The translations under genes and the position numbers were made by a program. DNA of 40,026 nucleotides from Rhodoglobus sp. (GTDB lineage: Bacteria > Actinomycetota > Actinomycetes > Actinomycetales > Microbacteriaceae): positions 1 to 40,026 of the forward strand of contig JAODAQ010000025.1 in NCBI GenBank assembly GCA_025463515.1. The letters are read 5' to 3'. Under the pieces are notes generated by a model that did no database searches, had not been told where the DNA came from, and was given only the letters and a program-made list of their open reading frames with translations. This document shows, piece by piece, positions 7,577 through 17,635 of the stretch (position 1 is the stretch's first letter; each line of letters starts with the position of its first letter).

Positions 7577-8373
7577 CAGATCTCCTTCAGAACTGCGCGC
7601 TCGGTGCGGGTGAAGACGAGGATCCCGATGACGAAGATGACGACGGTCACGGCGCTGCCGATGCCGATCGTCAGGAGGTCGAGCTGCTCGGGGAAGAACG
7701 CTGCGCGGTACATCGAGAGGATGCCCGTGAGGGGGTTGAAGCTCGCGAGCAGGTGGAGGCTCTTCGGTAGGTCGGTGACGCCGTAGATGATCGGGCTCGC
7801 GTAGAACAGGAAGCGCAGCGCGAGCTTCGTCGCCCGCTCGAGGTCGCGGAAGAAGATCACGAGGGGCGCCACGATCAGGCCGACTCCTACGGTCAGCACG
7901 GCCTGCATCACGATCGCGAGCAGGAAGTACACGGCCTCCCAGTTGAGGGTGGCGCCCGCGAAAATAGCGAAGGCGGCGAGCACGGGCAGGCTCGCGACGA
8001 ACTCGATCCCCTTGGAGAGCACGAGCCGCACCACCCAGATCGTGCGCGGGATCTTCGTCGAGCGGATGAGCTTCGCCTCGCGGATGTACGCGCGCGTGGA
8101 ATCCGATACCGCGCCGTTGAACCACATCCACGGCAGCAGCGCCGAGAGCAGGAAGACGATGTACGGCTCATTGCCGGCGCCGCGGTGGAAGACCTGCGTG
8201 AAGACGAACCAGTAGATGCCCGCCATGACGAGCGGGTCAAGGATGGACCACAGGTAGCCGAGGGCGGATGTCGAGTACCGCACGCGCAGGTCGCGCACGG
8301 TCAGCAGCCACAGGGACCGCCGGTAGCGGTCGAACGGGGAGCGCGGCGGGCGCACTACATCGATCGCGGACAC
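7576..8373 (-). CDS. ABC-2 permease of polysaccharide/teichoic acid export (TagG/Wzm-like)
   Basis: 265 aa, six predicted membrane helices, starting with a short cytoplasmic stretch containing the family motif SLWLLTVRDLRVRYSTSALGYLWSI at about 20-44 (quoted part shortened: RDLRVRYSTSALGYLW). It forms the membrane channel for the ATPase encoded next. I chose the GTG at 8373 because the earlier in-frame ATG (8493) gives a Ser/Arg-rich leader made of non-coding sequence, and because TACGAT lies 7 nt before this GTG. The pair probably flips the product of the glycosyl- and glycerophosphotransferases encoded at 1646-5663. Confidence 0.9.
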   Translation of the reverse strand: MSAIDVVRPPRSPFDRYRRSLWLLTVRDLRVRYSTSALGYLWSILDPLVMAGIYWFVFTQVFHRGAGNEPYIVFLLSALLPWMWFNGAVSDSTRAYIREAKLIRSTKIPRTIWVVRLVLSKGIEFVASLPVLAAFAIFAGATLNWEAVYFLLAIVMQAVLTVGVGLIVAPLVIFFRDLERATKLALRFLFYASPIIYGVTDLPKSLHLLASFNPLTGILSMYRAAFFPEQLDLLTIGIGSAVTVVIFVIGILVFTRTERAVLKEI

Positions 8374-8380
8374 GCGCTCT

Positions 8381-8386
8381 ATCGTA
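8381..8386 (-). promoter_or_regulatory. Leaderless -10 (TACGAT) of the exporter permease
   Basis: On the - strand TACGAT is followed by 7 nt and the GTG at 8373. This is one base longer than the N6 spacing seen at most other leaderless genes in the window. Confidence 0.4.
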
Positions 8387-8437
8387 TGGTCTCTCAGTGA
8401 TGGAGCCTGTCGAGATCGCGGAATGGGCCTGGGCCGG

Positions 8438-9130
8438 TTACACGAAGAGGTTCGCGCGCTCCAGGTCTTCGGCGAAGTCGATCTCGACCGCATACAGGTC
8501 GGAGATGTCGACGGGCTCGATGCGGATCTTGTCCTGGTCGATCGCGAGCTCGATGCCGCGCTCGAAGTAGTCCTGGTCGGCGACGCGCTTCAGCTGGCGC
8601 AAGAGCACAGCCTTGTCGTCGCGCGAGATGTAGTTGATGCCGACGGCCTCGCCGAGCCCGCCCTCGACGGTCTTCGAGAGCTCTTTGATGTAGCCCTCGG
8701 CGTCGGTCGTGTACTTGACCTCCTCGTCGGACACCTTGGCGGTGTTGACAGAGACGAACGACTGGTCGCGGGCGACCATCTTGGCTGCGCGCTCGAGGGC
8801 GGTCGGGTCGAAGACCACGTCGCCGTTCATCCAGAGCACGCCGCCGGGCGCGGAGGCCTGGAGGGCGCGCATGAGGCTCTTCGAGGTGTTGGTCTGGTCG
8901 TACTGCTCGTTGTAGACGAAGGAGGCCTCGGGGAACGCCTCGATGATGTGCTCGAGCTTGTAGCCGACGACGATGGTGACCTGCGCGTTGTTGCCGAACG
9001 CGTGGTGGATGTTGTCGAACTGCTGCTTCATGATGGTGCGGCCGTCGGAGAGCTCGGTGAGCGGCTTCGGCAGCGACCGGCCGAGGCGGCTGCCCATGCC
9101 GGCGGCGAGGATAACGATCTGCGTGGTCAC
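8438..9130 (-). CDS. Sugar/polyol-phosphate nucleotidyltransferase (LicC/TarI-like NTP transferase)
   Basis: 230 aa. The N terminus has the pyrophosphorylase signature ILAAGMGSRLGRSLPKPL (6-24), and MNGDVVF (101-107) supplies the metal-binding Asp. The YNEQYDQTNTSKSL segment resembles the choline/polyol-phosphate cytidylyltransferase branch, where a similar YN-x-NN segment lies by the alcohol site. It probably makes an NDP- (likely CDP-) activated small alcohol or sugar for the polymer locus; the exact substrate cannot be read. GTG start with GGGAGT 6 to 8 nt upstream. It lies 64 nt upstream of the export permease gene on the same strand. Confidence 0.85.
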   Translation of the reverse strand: MTTQIVILAAGMGSRLGRSLPKPLTELSDGRTIMKQQFDNIHHAFGNNAQVTIVVGYKLEHIIEAFPEASFVYNEQYDQTNTSKSLMRALQASAPGGVLWMNGDVVFDPTALERAAKMVARDQSFVSVNTAKVSDEEVKYTTDAEGYIKELSKTVEGGLGEAVGINYISRDDKAVLLRQLKRVADQDYFERGIELAIDQDKIRIEPVDISDLYAVEIDFAEDLERANLFV

Positions 9131-9332
9131 GATGGACTCCCTGGTTGTGTCAGGTCCCCCGGTATTCGATGACGCTCGGCAGGAACTGTTTGCCTGACGT
9201 TAACCATGGGGATGCTATGTGGACACACCTTTGTGCTTGCTCCAGAGTACTGACGGCACCTGTGTAGATCACGGGAACCGCCCGGTTGTTGCCTATTTGT
9301 GATGCTAGCTCAAGACGCGCTCGAAGGCTTGG

Positions 9333-9338
9333 TAGGTT
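9333..9338 (+). promoter_or_regulatory. Leaderless -10 (TAGGTT) of the 9345 ABC ATPase gene
   Basis: TAGGTT is followed by 6 nt and GTG at 9345. The 214-nt region before this gene (9131-9344) separates it from a divergent gene and contains no gene that I can support. Confidence 0.45.
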
Positions 9339-9344
9339 TGTGCA

Positions 9345-10792
<1,448 letters not shown>

Positions 10793-10817
<25 letters not shown>

Positions 10818-12361
10818 AGCTGACGCTGCTCGCCAACAACTTCAGGCGCGGTCCCGGCCAGCTGGCGGGCATGGTGATCGGCCTGCTGTACGGCCTCGGG
10901 CTCGCAGCGGTGGTCACGGCGGGGCTCGGCGCGCTGCGGCTTGCGACCCCGGACATCGCGCGCGTCATCCTGATCGTGTTCGGTGCCATCGTGGTGCTCG
11001 CGTTCCTGCTGCTCCCGCTCGCCTTCGGCGTGGACGACACCATCGACCCGCGCAAGTTCACCCTTTTCGGCATCAAGACGGGACGACTCGCGCTGTCGCT
11101 CGTGATCGCGGGCGCCGTGAGCGTGCCCGCGCTGGTCGTGACGATCTTCTCCATCGCGCAGGTGGTGACCTGGTCCCGCGGGACTGTGCCGGTCTTGTTC
11201 TCCCTCCTTGCGGCCGTGCTCATCGTGCCGACGTGCGTGCTCGGAGCCCGGGTGTCGGCAGGGCTTGCCGCAGCGTTCTTCTCGTCGCGCCGGTCGCGGG
11301 ACGCGTCGGGAATCGTGCTCGTGCTGGTACTCGCGATCGCCGCGCCGCTCGTGGCTCTCGGCGCGACGACCGACTGGCAGGCGCAGGGGCTGCCGGTGGT
11401 GCGCCGCATCGCGGCGGTCGTCTCGTGGACGCCCTTCGGCGCAGCCTGGAGCGCCCCGGGCGACGCCGCCCTCGGGCGGCTCGACATCGCCTGGATCAAG
11501 ATCGCGATCGCAGTCGCATTCCTCCTGGTGCTGTGGTTCGTATGGCGCGCGCTCGTCGCCGACATGCTCGTCCGCCCCCAGCGCGAGACGGCCCCTGGCC
11601 ACTACGCGGGCCTGGGCTGGTTCGAGCGGCTGCCGGCCACCCCGCTCGGTGCGATAGCCGCGCGCAGCCTCAGCTACTGGGGCAGGGATGCCCGCTACCG
11701 CGTCTCCCTCGCCGTGATCCCGATCGTCCCGATCGTGATGGTCGTCGCCCTCCTCATCGCCGGGGTTCCCGCGGGCTTCATCGTGTGGCTGCCGGTGCCG
11801 ATCATGTGCCTCTTCCTCGGCTGGACCGTGCACAACGACATCGCCTACGACAGCTCCGCGTTCTGGGCGCACGTCTCCGCCGACACCAAGGGCACCGACG
11901 ACCGTTGGGGCCGGATCGTGCCGGCGCTCCTCGTGGGCATCCCGCTCGTCCTCGTGGGCAGCTTCACGAGCGTGCTGGTCGTGGGCGACTACTCGATCTT
12001 CCCGGGGCTCGTCGGCCTCAGCCTCTGCGTGCTGCTCGTGGCCCTCGGCATCTCGAGCGTCATCTCCGCCGGATTCCCCTACCCCGCAGTGCACCCCGGC
12101 GACAGCCCGTTCGCACAGCCGCAGGCGGCCGGGACCAGCGGTCCGGTCATCCAGTCGCTCTCGTTCCTCGTGGCGATAGTGCTCTCGTCGCCGGTCGTCG
12201 TGCTGGTGTTCTTCTTCCCGGCGCTGCCCTCCGTCCAGTACCTCGGCCTGGGGCTCGGCGCGGTCGTCGGCATCGGCGCGCTCGTGGGCGGCGTCTACTG
12301 GGGCGGCCACATCGTCGACCGCCGCGCCCCCGAGCTGCTGGCCTTCACCCTGCAGAACTAG
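10793..12361 (+). CDS. ABC transporter permease, about 12 membrane helices
   Basis: 522 aa, GTG start 25 nt before the stop of the ATPase gene. The sequence is highly hydrophobic, with about 12 membrane segments in two halves split by a soluble loop around 245-285 ([20 protein letters not shown]). This is the architecture of large actinobacterial ABC-2-like permeases, sometimes annotated only as transporter. Without motifs for a substrate, the role stays general: export by the ATPase encoded immediately upstream. Confidence 0.85.
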
Positions 12362-12372
12362 GGGCTCGGACG

Positions 12373-12378
12373 TAGAAT
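12373..12378 (+). promoter_or_regulatory. Leaderless -10 (TAGAAT) of the DUF3039 gene
   Basis: TAGAAT followed by 6 nt and the ATG at 12385. This is close to the ideal actinobacterial leaderless promoter. Confidence 0.6.
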
Positions 12379-12384
12379 CGCAGG

Positions 12385-12645
12385 ATGGCTGACCTCGACC
12401 AGACCGGCGGCGGAACCGACACTCTGGACCGCGAACTCGAAGAGCTCCTCTCGAAGGAGCTCGTCGAGGACGGCGACCACGAGCGCTTCTCGCACTACGC
12501 CCCCAAGAACAAGATCATGGAGTCCGCGCTCACGGGCAAGCCGGTGCTCGCCCTGTGCGGCAAGCTCTGGGTGCCGGGGCGCGACCCCCAGAAGTTCCCG
12601 GTGTGCCCGACCTGCAAAGAGATCTACGAGAAGCTGAAGGACTAG
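12385..12645 (+). CDS. DUF3039 family protein
   Basis: 86 aa. The conserved second half reads ALCGKLWVPGRDPQKFPVCPTCKEIYEKL, in which one Cys followed by a C-x2-C pair suggests a small metal-binding knuckle (shortened motif: FPVCPTCKEIYE). The first half is acidic and helical. The family is nearly universal in Actinobacteria and has no established function. It has its own leaderless promoter and ends 6 nt from the convergent pncB gene. Confidence 0.92.
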   Translation: MADLDQTGGGTDTLDRELEELLSKELVEDGDHERFSHYAPKNKIMESALTGKPVLALCGKLWVPGRDPQKFPVCPTCKEIYEKLKD

Positions 12646-12651
12646 CGGGGC

Positions 12652-13944
12652 CTAGGCGTACACGGTCGGGATCGCGGGCTCGCCGCGGCTGAGGCGGAAC
12701 GCGTCATCCGGCAGCTCGGCGATCGCCTGCTCGTGGTGGTCGCGGGCGAGGGCGGTGCCCTCGGGGCCGGTGTACCGGGCGTCGACAACGCCGGCGGTGA
12801 GCAGCGGGACGAGCAGGGGGCGCTCGGCTGCGGCGGTGGGCGCGGAGTCCACGTAGATGGTCTCCGCCTTCGCCAGGCCAGAGGAGTGCAACGAGCGCAC
12901 GGGGTACTTGCGCCCGCCGACGGTTGCTTTGGCCGCGGATTTCTTCGCGACGTTGACCCAGTCGCCCGCGGCATCCCGGTGCGCCACCAGCTTGTAGACC
13001 ATGCCGGAGGCGGGCTCGCCCGACCCGGTCACCACCGAGGTGCCGACCCCGAAGGAGTCGACCGGGGCGGCGCGCAGGGCCGCGATCGTGTACTCGTCGA
13101 GGTCGTTGGTGACCGTGATGCGGGTGCTGGTGGCGCCGAGCGAGTCGAGCTGCGCGCGCACCGCGGCGACCTGCGCGGGAAGGTCGCCCGAGTCGATGCG
13201 GACGGCGCCGAGGCCGGTGCCGGCGACCTTGACCGCGAGCTCTACGGCGGCCGGGATGTCGTAGGTGTCGACGAGCAGCGTCGTGCTCGGCCCGAGCGCG
13301 TCGACCTGCGCCTGGAAGGCCTCCTCCTCGCTGTCGTGCAGGAGGGTGAACGAGTGGGCGGCGGTTCCCATGGTCGGGATGCCGAACGAGCGCCCCGCCT
13401 CCAGATTCGATGTGGCTCCGAACCCGACGATGAACGCCGCCCGCGCTGCCGCGACTGCCGACCGCTCCCCGGTGCGGCGGGAGCCCATCTCGGCCAGCGG
13501 CCTGCCGGACGCGGCGGACACCATGCGGGCGGCGGCCGAGGCCACGGCGGAGTCGTAGTTGAGCACGCTGAGCGTGAGGGTCTCGAGGATGACGGCCTCG
13601 GCGAAGGTGCCGTCGACGATGAGGATGGGGGAGCCCGGGAAGTAGAGGTCGCCCTCCTGGTAGCCGGTGATGGTGCCGCGGAAGCGGAAGTCGGCGAGCC
13701 AGTCGATGGTGTCGGGGCGGACGACCCCGGCGGAACGGAGCCAGTCGAGCTCGGCATCCCCGAACCGGAAGTCCTCGATGAGCGACAGCAGGCGCCCGGT
13801 ACCGGCGACCACGCCGTAGCGGCGCGTCTCCGGCAGGCGGCGGGCGAAGACCTCGAACACGCACTCGCGCTCGTGCGTTCCGCTGCCGATCGCGGCATCC
13901 AGCATCGTGAGCTCGTAGCGGTCGGTCAGTAGCGCGGTGCTCAT
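12652..13944 (-). CDS. pncB: Nicotinate phosphoribosyltransferase
   Basis: 430 aa, the usual length. It joins nicotinate and PRPP to form nicotinate mononucleotide in NAD salvage, using ATP hydrolysis. Landmarks are [13 protein letters not shown] at the N terminus, [30 protein letters not shown] with the family's conserved His, [10 protein letters not shown] for the phosphoribosyl site, and [13 protein letters not shown]. The start is supported by TAGGCT-N6-ATG on this strand. It is divergent from murI with only 26 bp between the start codons. Confidence 0.96.
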   Translation of the reverse strand: MSTALLTDRYELTMLDAAIGSGTHERECVFEVFARRLPETRRYGVVAGTGRLLSLIEDFRFGDAELDWLRSAGVVRPDTIDWLADFRFRGTITGYQEGDLYFPGSPILIVDGTFAEAVILETLTLSVLNYDSAVASAAARMVSAASGRPLAEMGSRRTGERSAVAAARAAFIVGFGATSNLEAGRSFGIPTMGTAAHSFTLLHDSEEEAFQAQVDALGPSTTLLVDTYDIPAAVELAVKVAGTGLGAVRIDSGDLPAQVAAVRAQLDSLGATSTRITVTNDLDEYTIAALRAAPVDSFGVGTSVVTGSGEPASGMVYKLVAHRDAAGDWVNVAKKSAAKATVGGRKYPVRSLHSSGLAKAETIYVDSAPTAAAERPLLVPLLTAGVVDARYTGPEGTALARDHHEQAIAELPDDAFRLSRGEPAIPTVYA

Positions 13945-13950
13945 GGGTCG

Positions 13951-13956
13951 AGCCTA
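13951..13956 (-). promoter_or_regulatory. Leaderless -10 (TAGGCT) of pncB
   Basis: On the - strand TAGGCT, 6 nt, then the pncB ATG at 13944. Only one base separates it from the -10 candidate of murI on the other strand. Confidence 0.55.
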
Positions 13957-13957
13957 G

Positions 13958-13963
13958 TAACCT
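13958..13963 (+). promoter_or_regulatory. Leaderless -10 (TAACCT) of murI
   Basis: TAACCT followed by 7 nt and the murI GTG at 13971. Any -35 element must lie inside the pncB coding sequence. Confidence 0.45.
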
Positions 13964-13970
13964 CGTAACC

Positions 13971-14822
13971 GTGACCGACGCGCCCATTGGAGTCTTCGAC
14001 AGCGGCGTCGGCGGCCTCACCGTGGCGCGCGCGATCATCGACCAGCTGCCCCGGGAGTCGATCCTCTACGTCGGCGACACGGCCCACTCGCCGTACGGGC
14101 CGAAGCCGATCGCGGAGGTGCGCGGTTACGCGCTCGCCGTCATGGACGACCTCGTGGCCCAGGGCGTGAAGGCCCTGGTCATCGCCTGCAACACGGCAAG
14201 TGCGGCAATGCTGCGGGATGCCCGTGAGCGCTTCACCGACGGGTACGGCATTCCCGTGGTGGAGGTGATCCAGCCGGCGGTGCGCAGCGCCGTCCGGCAG
14301 ACGCGCAACGGGCGGGTCGGCGTGATCGGGACCGTCGGGACGATCAAGTCGAAGGCGTACGAGGATGCCTTCGCCGCGGCATCCGGGCTCGAGCTGTTCA
14401 CCCAGGCCTGCCCGCGCTTCGTGGAGTTCGTCGAGGCCGGGATCACGAGCGGCCCCGAGCTCTTCGCTGTCGCGGAGGAGTACCTCGCGCCGCTCAAGGC
14501 GGCGCAGGTCGACACCCTCGTGCTCGGCTGCACGCACTACCCGCTGATGTCGGCGGCGATCCAGTACGTGATGGGCGACTCGGTGACGCTCGTGTCGAGC
14601 GCCGAGGAGACCGCGTACGACGTGTACCGCACGCTCGTCGCGCACGACCTCGAGCGGCACGCGACGACCCCGCCCACCCATGTGTTCGAGGCGACCGCCG
14701 ACACTGCGGCGTTCAAGAGGCTTGCGGCGCGCTTCCTCCCCGAGGTGGCCAGCGTCGAGACTTTTGAGACCGGATCCATCCCCATCCATCGCAATGAGAA
14801 CAGTCAGAGAGAGACACGATGA
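13971..14822 (+). CDS. murI: Glutamate racemase
   Basis: 283 aa. It converts L-glutamate to D-glutamate for peptidoglycan. The two catalytic cysteines are present: Cys73 in IACNTAS and Cys187 in LGCTHYPL, along with FDSGVGGLT (Asp10, Ser11) and [14 protein letters not shown] start with no ribosome binding site, consistent with a leaderless message. It is first in a tight operon; its TGA overlaps the ATG of rph (ATGA). Confidence 0.97.
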   Translation: MTDAPIGVFDSGVGGLTVARAIIDQLPRESILYVGDTAHSPYGPKPIAEVRGYALAVMDDLVAQGVKALVIACNTASAAMLRDARERFTDGYGIPVVEVIQPAVRSAVRQTRNGRVGVIGTVGTIKSKAYEDAFAAASGLELFTQACPRFVEFVEAGITSGPELFAVAEEYLAPLKAAQVDTLVLGCTHYPLMSAAIQYVMGDSVTLVSSAEETAYDVYRTLVAHDLERHATTPPTHVFEATADTAAFKRLAARFLPEVASVETFETGSIPIHRNENSQRETR

Positions 14823-15544
14823 CAAGGCACGACGGCCGCGAGGCGAACCAACTGCGCGAAGTGACTATCGAGCGCGGGTGGAGCGACCAGGCGGAAGGCA
14901 GCGCCCTCATCTCCTTCGGGCGCACGAAGGTGCTGTGCACCGCGTCGTTCACCAACGGGGTGCCGCGCTGGCTGACCGGCAAGGGCAAGGGCTGGGTCAC
15001 GGCGGAGTACGCGATGCTGCCCCGCAGCACAAACGACCGCATGGACCGCGAGTCGGTCAAGGGCAAGATCGGCGGCCGCACGCACGAGATCTCACGGCTC
15101 ATCGGCCGCTCGCTGCGCGCCGTGATCGACACCAAGGCGCTCGGCGAGAACACCATCGTGATCGACTGTGACGTGCTGCAGGCCGACGGCGGCACCCGCA
15201 CCGCGGCGATCACGGGCGCGTACGTCGCGCTCGCCGACGCGATCGAGTGGGGCCGCGCGAAGGGCTTCATCGGCAAGAACGCCAAGGCCCTGCACGACAG
15301 CGTCGCCGCAGTGAGCGTCGGCATCATCGACGGCGAGCCGCTGCTCGACCTCGCCTACGTCGAGGACGTGCGCGCCGAGACCGACATGAACGTGGTCGTG
15401 ACGGGCCGGGGTCTGTTCGTCGAGGTGCAGGGCACCGCCGAGGGCGCGCCGTTCGACCGCCGTGAGCTGGATGCCCTGCTCGACCTGGCCGTGGGCGGCG
15501 CCGTCGATCTCACCAAGCTCCAGGTGGAGGCGCTCGCGCGATGA
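14819..15544 (+). CDS. rph: Ribonuclease PH
   Basis: 241 aa, full length. This phosphate-dependent 3'-5' exoribonuclease trims tRNA 3' ends. Typical landmarks are [46 protein letters not shown] and [17 protein letters not shown]. It overlaps both neighbours by 4 nt (ATGA), so murI, rph and rdgB are translated together, a common actinobacterial arrangement. Confidence 0.97.
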   Translation: MTRHDGREANQLREVTIERGWSDQAEGSALISFGRTKVLCTASFTNGVPRWLTGKGKGWVTAEYAMLPRSTNDRMDRESVKGKIGGRTHEISRLIGRSLRAVIDTKALGENTIVIDCDVLQADGGTRTAAITGAYVALADAIEWGRAKGFIGKNAKALHDSVAAVSVGIIDGEPLLDLAYVEDVRAETDMNVVVTGRGLFVEVQGTAEGAPFDRRELDALLDLAVGGAVDLTKLQVEALAR

Positions 15545-16167
15545 TCCAGCTCGTGCTCGCCACTCACAACGCCCACAAGGTCGAGGAGCTCCGGAAGATC
15601 CTGGGCCCGGCCCTCGAGGGCATCGAGCTCATCGGCTACGACGGCCCCGAGCCGATCGAGGACGGCGACACGTTCGAGGCGAACGCGCTCATCAAGGCGC
15701 GAGCGGCTGCCGCGTTCACGGGACTGCCGTCGATCGCCGACGACTCCGGGATCTCGGTCGATGCGCTTGACGGGGCTCCGGGCATCCATTCGGCGCGCTA
15801 TGCCGGCAGCCGAGTGGACACCGACAACGTCGACCTGCTGCTCAAGAACCTGGGCGAGGAGGCGAACCGCGCTGCGCACTTCACGTGCGCGGCCGCGCTG
15901 GTCGTGCCCCCGCCCGTCGGTTCGGTGGGCCCGGATGCCCCGGCCGAGCCGTCGGCCGAATTCGTGGAGCTCGGCATCTGGCACGGCTCGATCCTCGAGG
16001 AGCCGACCGGGCCGAACGGCTTCGGCTACGACCCGGTCTTCAAGCCCGCCGGTCTCTCCGTAAGCTCGGCCGAGCTGCGCCCCGACGAGAAGAACGCGAT
16101 CTCGCACCGGGCGCTCGCGTTCGCCGCGATCATGCCCGTGGTGCGGCGGGAGCTGCTCGGGGAGTAG
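15541..16167 (+). CDS. rdgB: Non-canonical purine NTP pyrophosphatase (RdgB/HAM1)
   Basis: 208 aa. It hydrolyses dITP, XTP and ITP to monophosphates and so keeps deaminated purines out of nucleic acids. Landmarks are [28 protein letters not shown] with the catalytic Asp, [10 protein letters not shown], and GFGYDPVF near the C terminus. A Pro/Ala-rich insert of about 20 residues ([17 protein letters not shown]) before the WHGSI strand is longer than in the typical protein. It is last in the murI operon. Confidence 0.96.
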   Translation: MIQLVLATHNAHKVEELRKILGPALEGIELIGYDGPEPIEDGDTFEANALIKARAAAAFTGLPSIADDSGISVDALDGAPGIHSARYAGSRVDTDNVDLLLKNLGEEANRAAHFTCAAALVVPPPVGSVGPDAPAEPSAEFVELGIWHGSILEEPTGPNGFGYDPVFKPAGLSVSSAELRPDEKNAISHRALAFAAIMPVVRRELLGE

Positions 16168-16240
16168 CCGCCTGCGGCCTGGCCCGCTCGAGCCCCTGCC
16201 CTGCTCTTGGCGCTGCTCGGCCACGGCCCTGCGCCTGACC

Positions 16241-16253
16241 GCGGCTTCGCCGC
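16241..16253 (+). terminator. Small hairpin after the murI operon
   Basis: GCGGC TTC GCCGC, 74 nt after the rdgB stop. The stem is only 5 bp and there is no T-run, so termination is possible but weakly supported. Confidence 0.25.
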
Positions 16254-16257
16254 CCGC

Positions 16258-16358
16258 TCATCATTCAGGAGACGGTGGGGCGGGCGAGGTGCATGGGGCT
16301 CTCGTGACCGCAGCTCGCGCACCATCCTCATGAGTCACGCGCACTCCTGAAATGATGA
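16258..16358. repeat. Imperfect long-spaced inverted repeat upstream of mntH
   Basis: TCATCATTCAGGAG (16258-16271) and its complement at 16344-16358 differ by one extra A. A 72-nt middle section separates the arms and contains smaller GTGC/GCAC symmetries. It lies between rdgB and the mntH promoter and could be a structured RNA, a terminator region or a degenerate mobile-element end. Confidence 0.5.
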
Positions 16359-16378
16359 ACGGCGCCCGTGGAGGGAAG

Positions 16379-16401
16379 TAGGATTTCGGTATGCCGAAAT
16401 C
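16379..16401 (+). promoter_or_regulatory. mntH leaderless promoter with probable MntR operator
   Basis: TAGGAT (16379-16384) is followed by 6 nt and the mntH ATG (16391). The inverted repeat GATTTCGG (16382-16389) / CCGAAATC (16394-16401), with a 4-nt centre, covers the end of the -10, the transcript start and the start codon. A DtxR-type regulator gene follows mntH, so manganese-dependent repression at this site is a natural reading. Confidence 0.65.
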
Positions 16402-17635
16402 GTCAGTGCTGACGCCGACCTCGCACCCCGCCCGCGCGACACTTCTCGCACTAGGGCCGGCGTTCGTCGCGGCGATCGCGTATGTCGACCCGGGCAACGT
16501 CGCGGCGAACCTCACCGCGGGGGCCCGGTACGGCTACCTCCTGCTGTGGGTGCTCATCGTCGCGAACGCGATCGCGGTGCTCGTGCAGTACCAGTCCGCG
16601 AAGCTCGGCATCGTCACGGGTCGCAGCCTGCCCGAGCTCTTGGGCGAGCGGCTGCGGGATGCCCCGCGCCGGGCCTACTGGATCCAGGCCGAGCTCGTGG
16701 CCGCCGCGACCGACATCGCCGAGGTGCTGGGCGGCGCTATCGCGCTGCACCTGCTGTTCGGCATCCCGCTCCTGCTCGGCGGAGTGATCGTGGGCATCGC
16801 GTCCATGGTGCTCCTGAGCGTGCAGAGCCGCCGGGGCCAGCGCTCCTTCGAGCTCGTGATCATCGTGCTGCTCGGGGTGATCGTCGTGGGTTTCGTGACC
16901 GGGCTGCTGTTCACCGGGGTCGACCCCGCCGAGGCCGTCGCGGGCATCGTGCCGCGATTCCAGGGCACCGACTCGGTGCTGCTCGCGACGAGCATGCTCG
17001 GCGCGACGGTGATGCCGCACGCGATCTACCTGCACTCGGCCCTGGCCCGCGACCGGCACGGGGAGTCGCACGACCCCGGGCGCATCCGCAGCCTCCTGCG
17101 CGCCACTCGGTGGGACGTCGGCGGCGCCCTGTTCGTCGCGGGCGCGGTGAACATCTCGATGCTGCTCCTCGCGGCATCCGCGCTCCGGGGCATCGACGGC
17201 ACCGACTCGATCGAGGGCGCCCACGCGGCGGTGGTCGCGACCCTCGGCCCGGCTGTCGGCATCATCTTCGCGATCGGCCTGCTCGCGTCGGGCCTGGCCT
17301 CCACGAGCGTCGGCACCTACGCGGGCTCGGCGATCATGGGCGGGCTGCTCAAGGTGCGCGTGCCACTGCTCGCGCGACGGGTCATCACGCTCATCCCGGC
17401 CCTCGTCGTGCTCGGCATCGGGTTCGACCCCACGCGCGCACTCGTGCTCAGCCAGGTGGTGCTGAGTTTCGGCATCCCGTTCGCCCTGATCCCGCTCGTG
17501 TTCCTGGCGAGCTCGAAGAAGGTCATGGGGGAGTTCGTGAACCGGCCCTGGCTGCGGATCGCGGGCTGGGCGTCGGCCGGGCTCATCACGGTGCTGAACG
17601 TGCTGCTGATCGTGCTCGTGGTGAGCGGCACATGA
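16391..17635 (+). CDS. mntH: NRAMP-family manganese/divalent metal transporter
   Basis: 414 aa, about 11 membrane helices. It imports Mn2+ (possibly Fe2+) with protons. Helix 1 carries the metal-binding motif DPGN (33-36), and helix 6 carries MPHAIYLHS, the second half of the metal site. Asp and Asn of DPGN and the Met of MPH are intact, which favours manganese/iron over magnesium. A weak ribosome binding site exists upstream, but the TAGGAT-N6-ATG spacing suggests a leaderless message. Its TGA overlaps the ATG of the regulator gene. Confidence 0.95.
   Translation: MPKSSVLTPTSHPARATLLALGPAFVAAIAYVDPGNVAANLTAGARYGYLLLWVLIVANAIAVLVQYQSAKLGIVTGRSLPELLGERLRDAPRRAYWIQAELVAAATDIAEVLGGAIALHLLFGIPLLLGGVIVGIASMVLLSVQSRRGQRSFELVIIVLLGVIVVGFVTGLLFTGVDPAEAVAGIVPRFQGTDSVLLATSMLGATVMPHAIYLHSALARDRHGESHDPGRIRSLLRATRWDVGGALFVAGAVNISMLLLAASALRGIDGTDSIEGAHAAVVATLGPAVGIIFAIGLLASGLASTSVGTYAGSAIMGGLLKVRVPLLARRVITLIPALVVLGIGFDPTRALVLSQVVLSFGIPFALIPLVFLASSKKVMGEFVNRPWLRIAGWASAGLITVLNVLLIVLVVSGT

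Noticed and set aside
16258-16390. Manganese riboswitch (yybP-ykoY) in front of mntH
   Set aside because: The characteristic conserved loops are not visible. The TAGGAT-N6-ATG pattern predicts a leaderless message with no room for a riboswitch, and an operator fits the data better.
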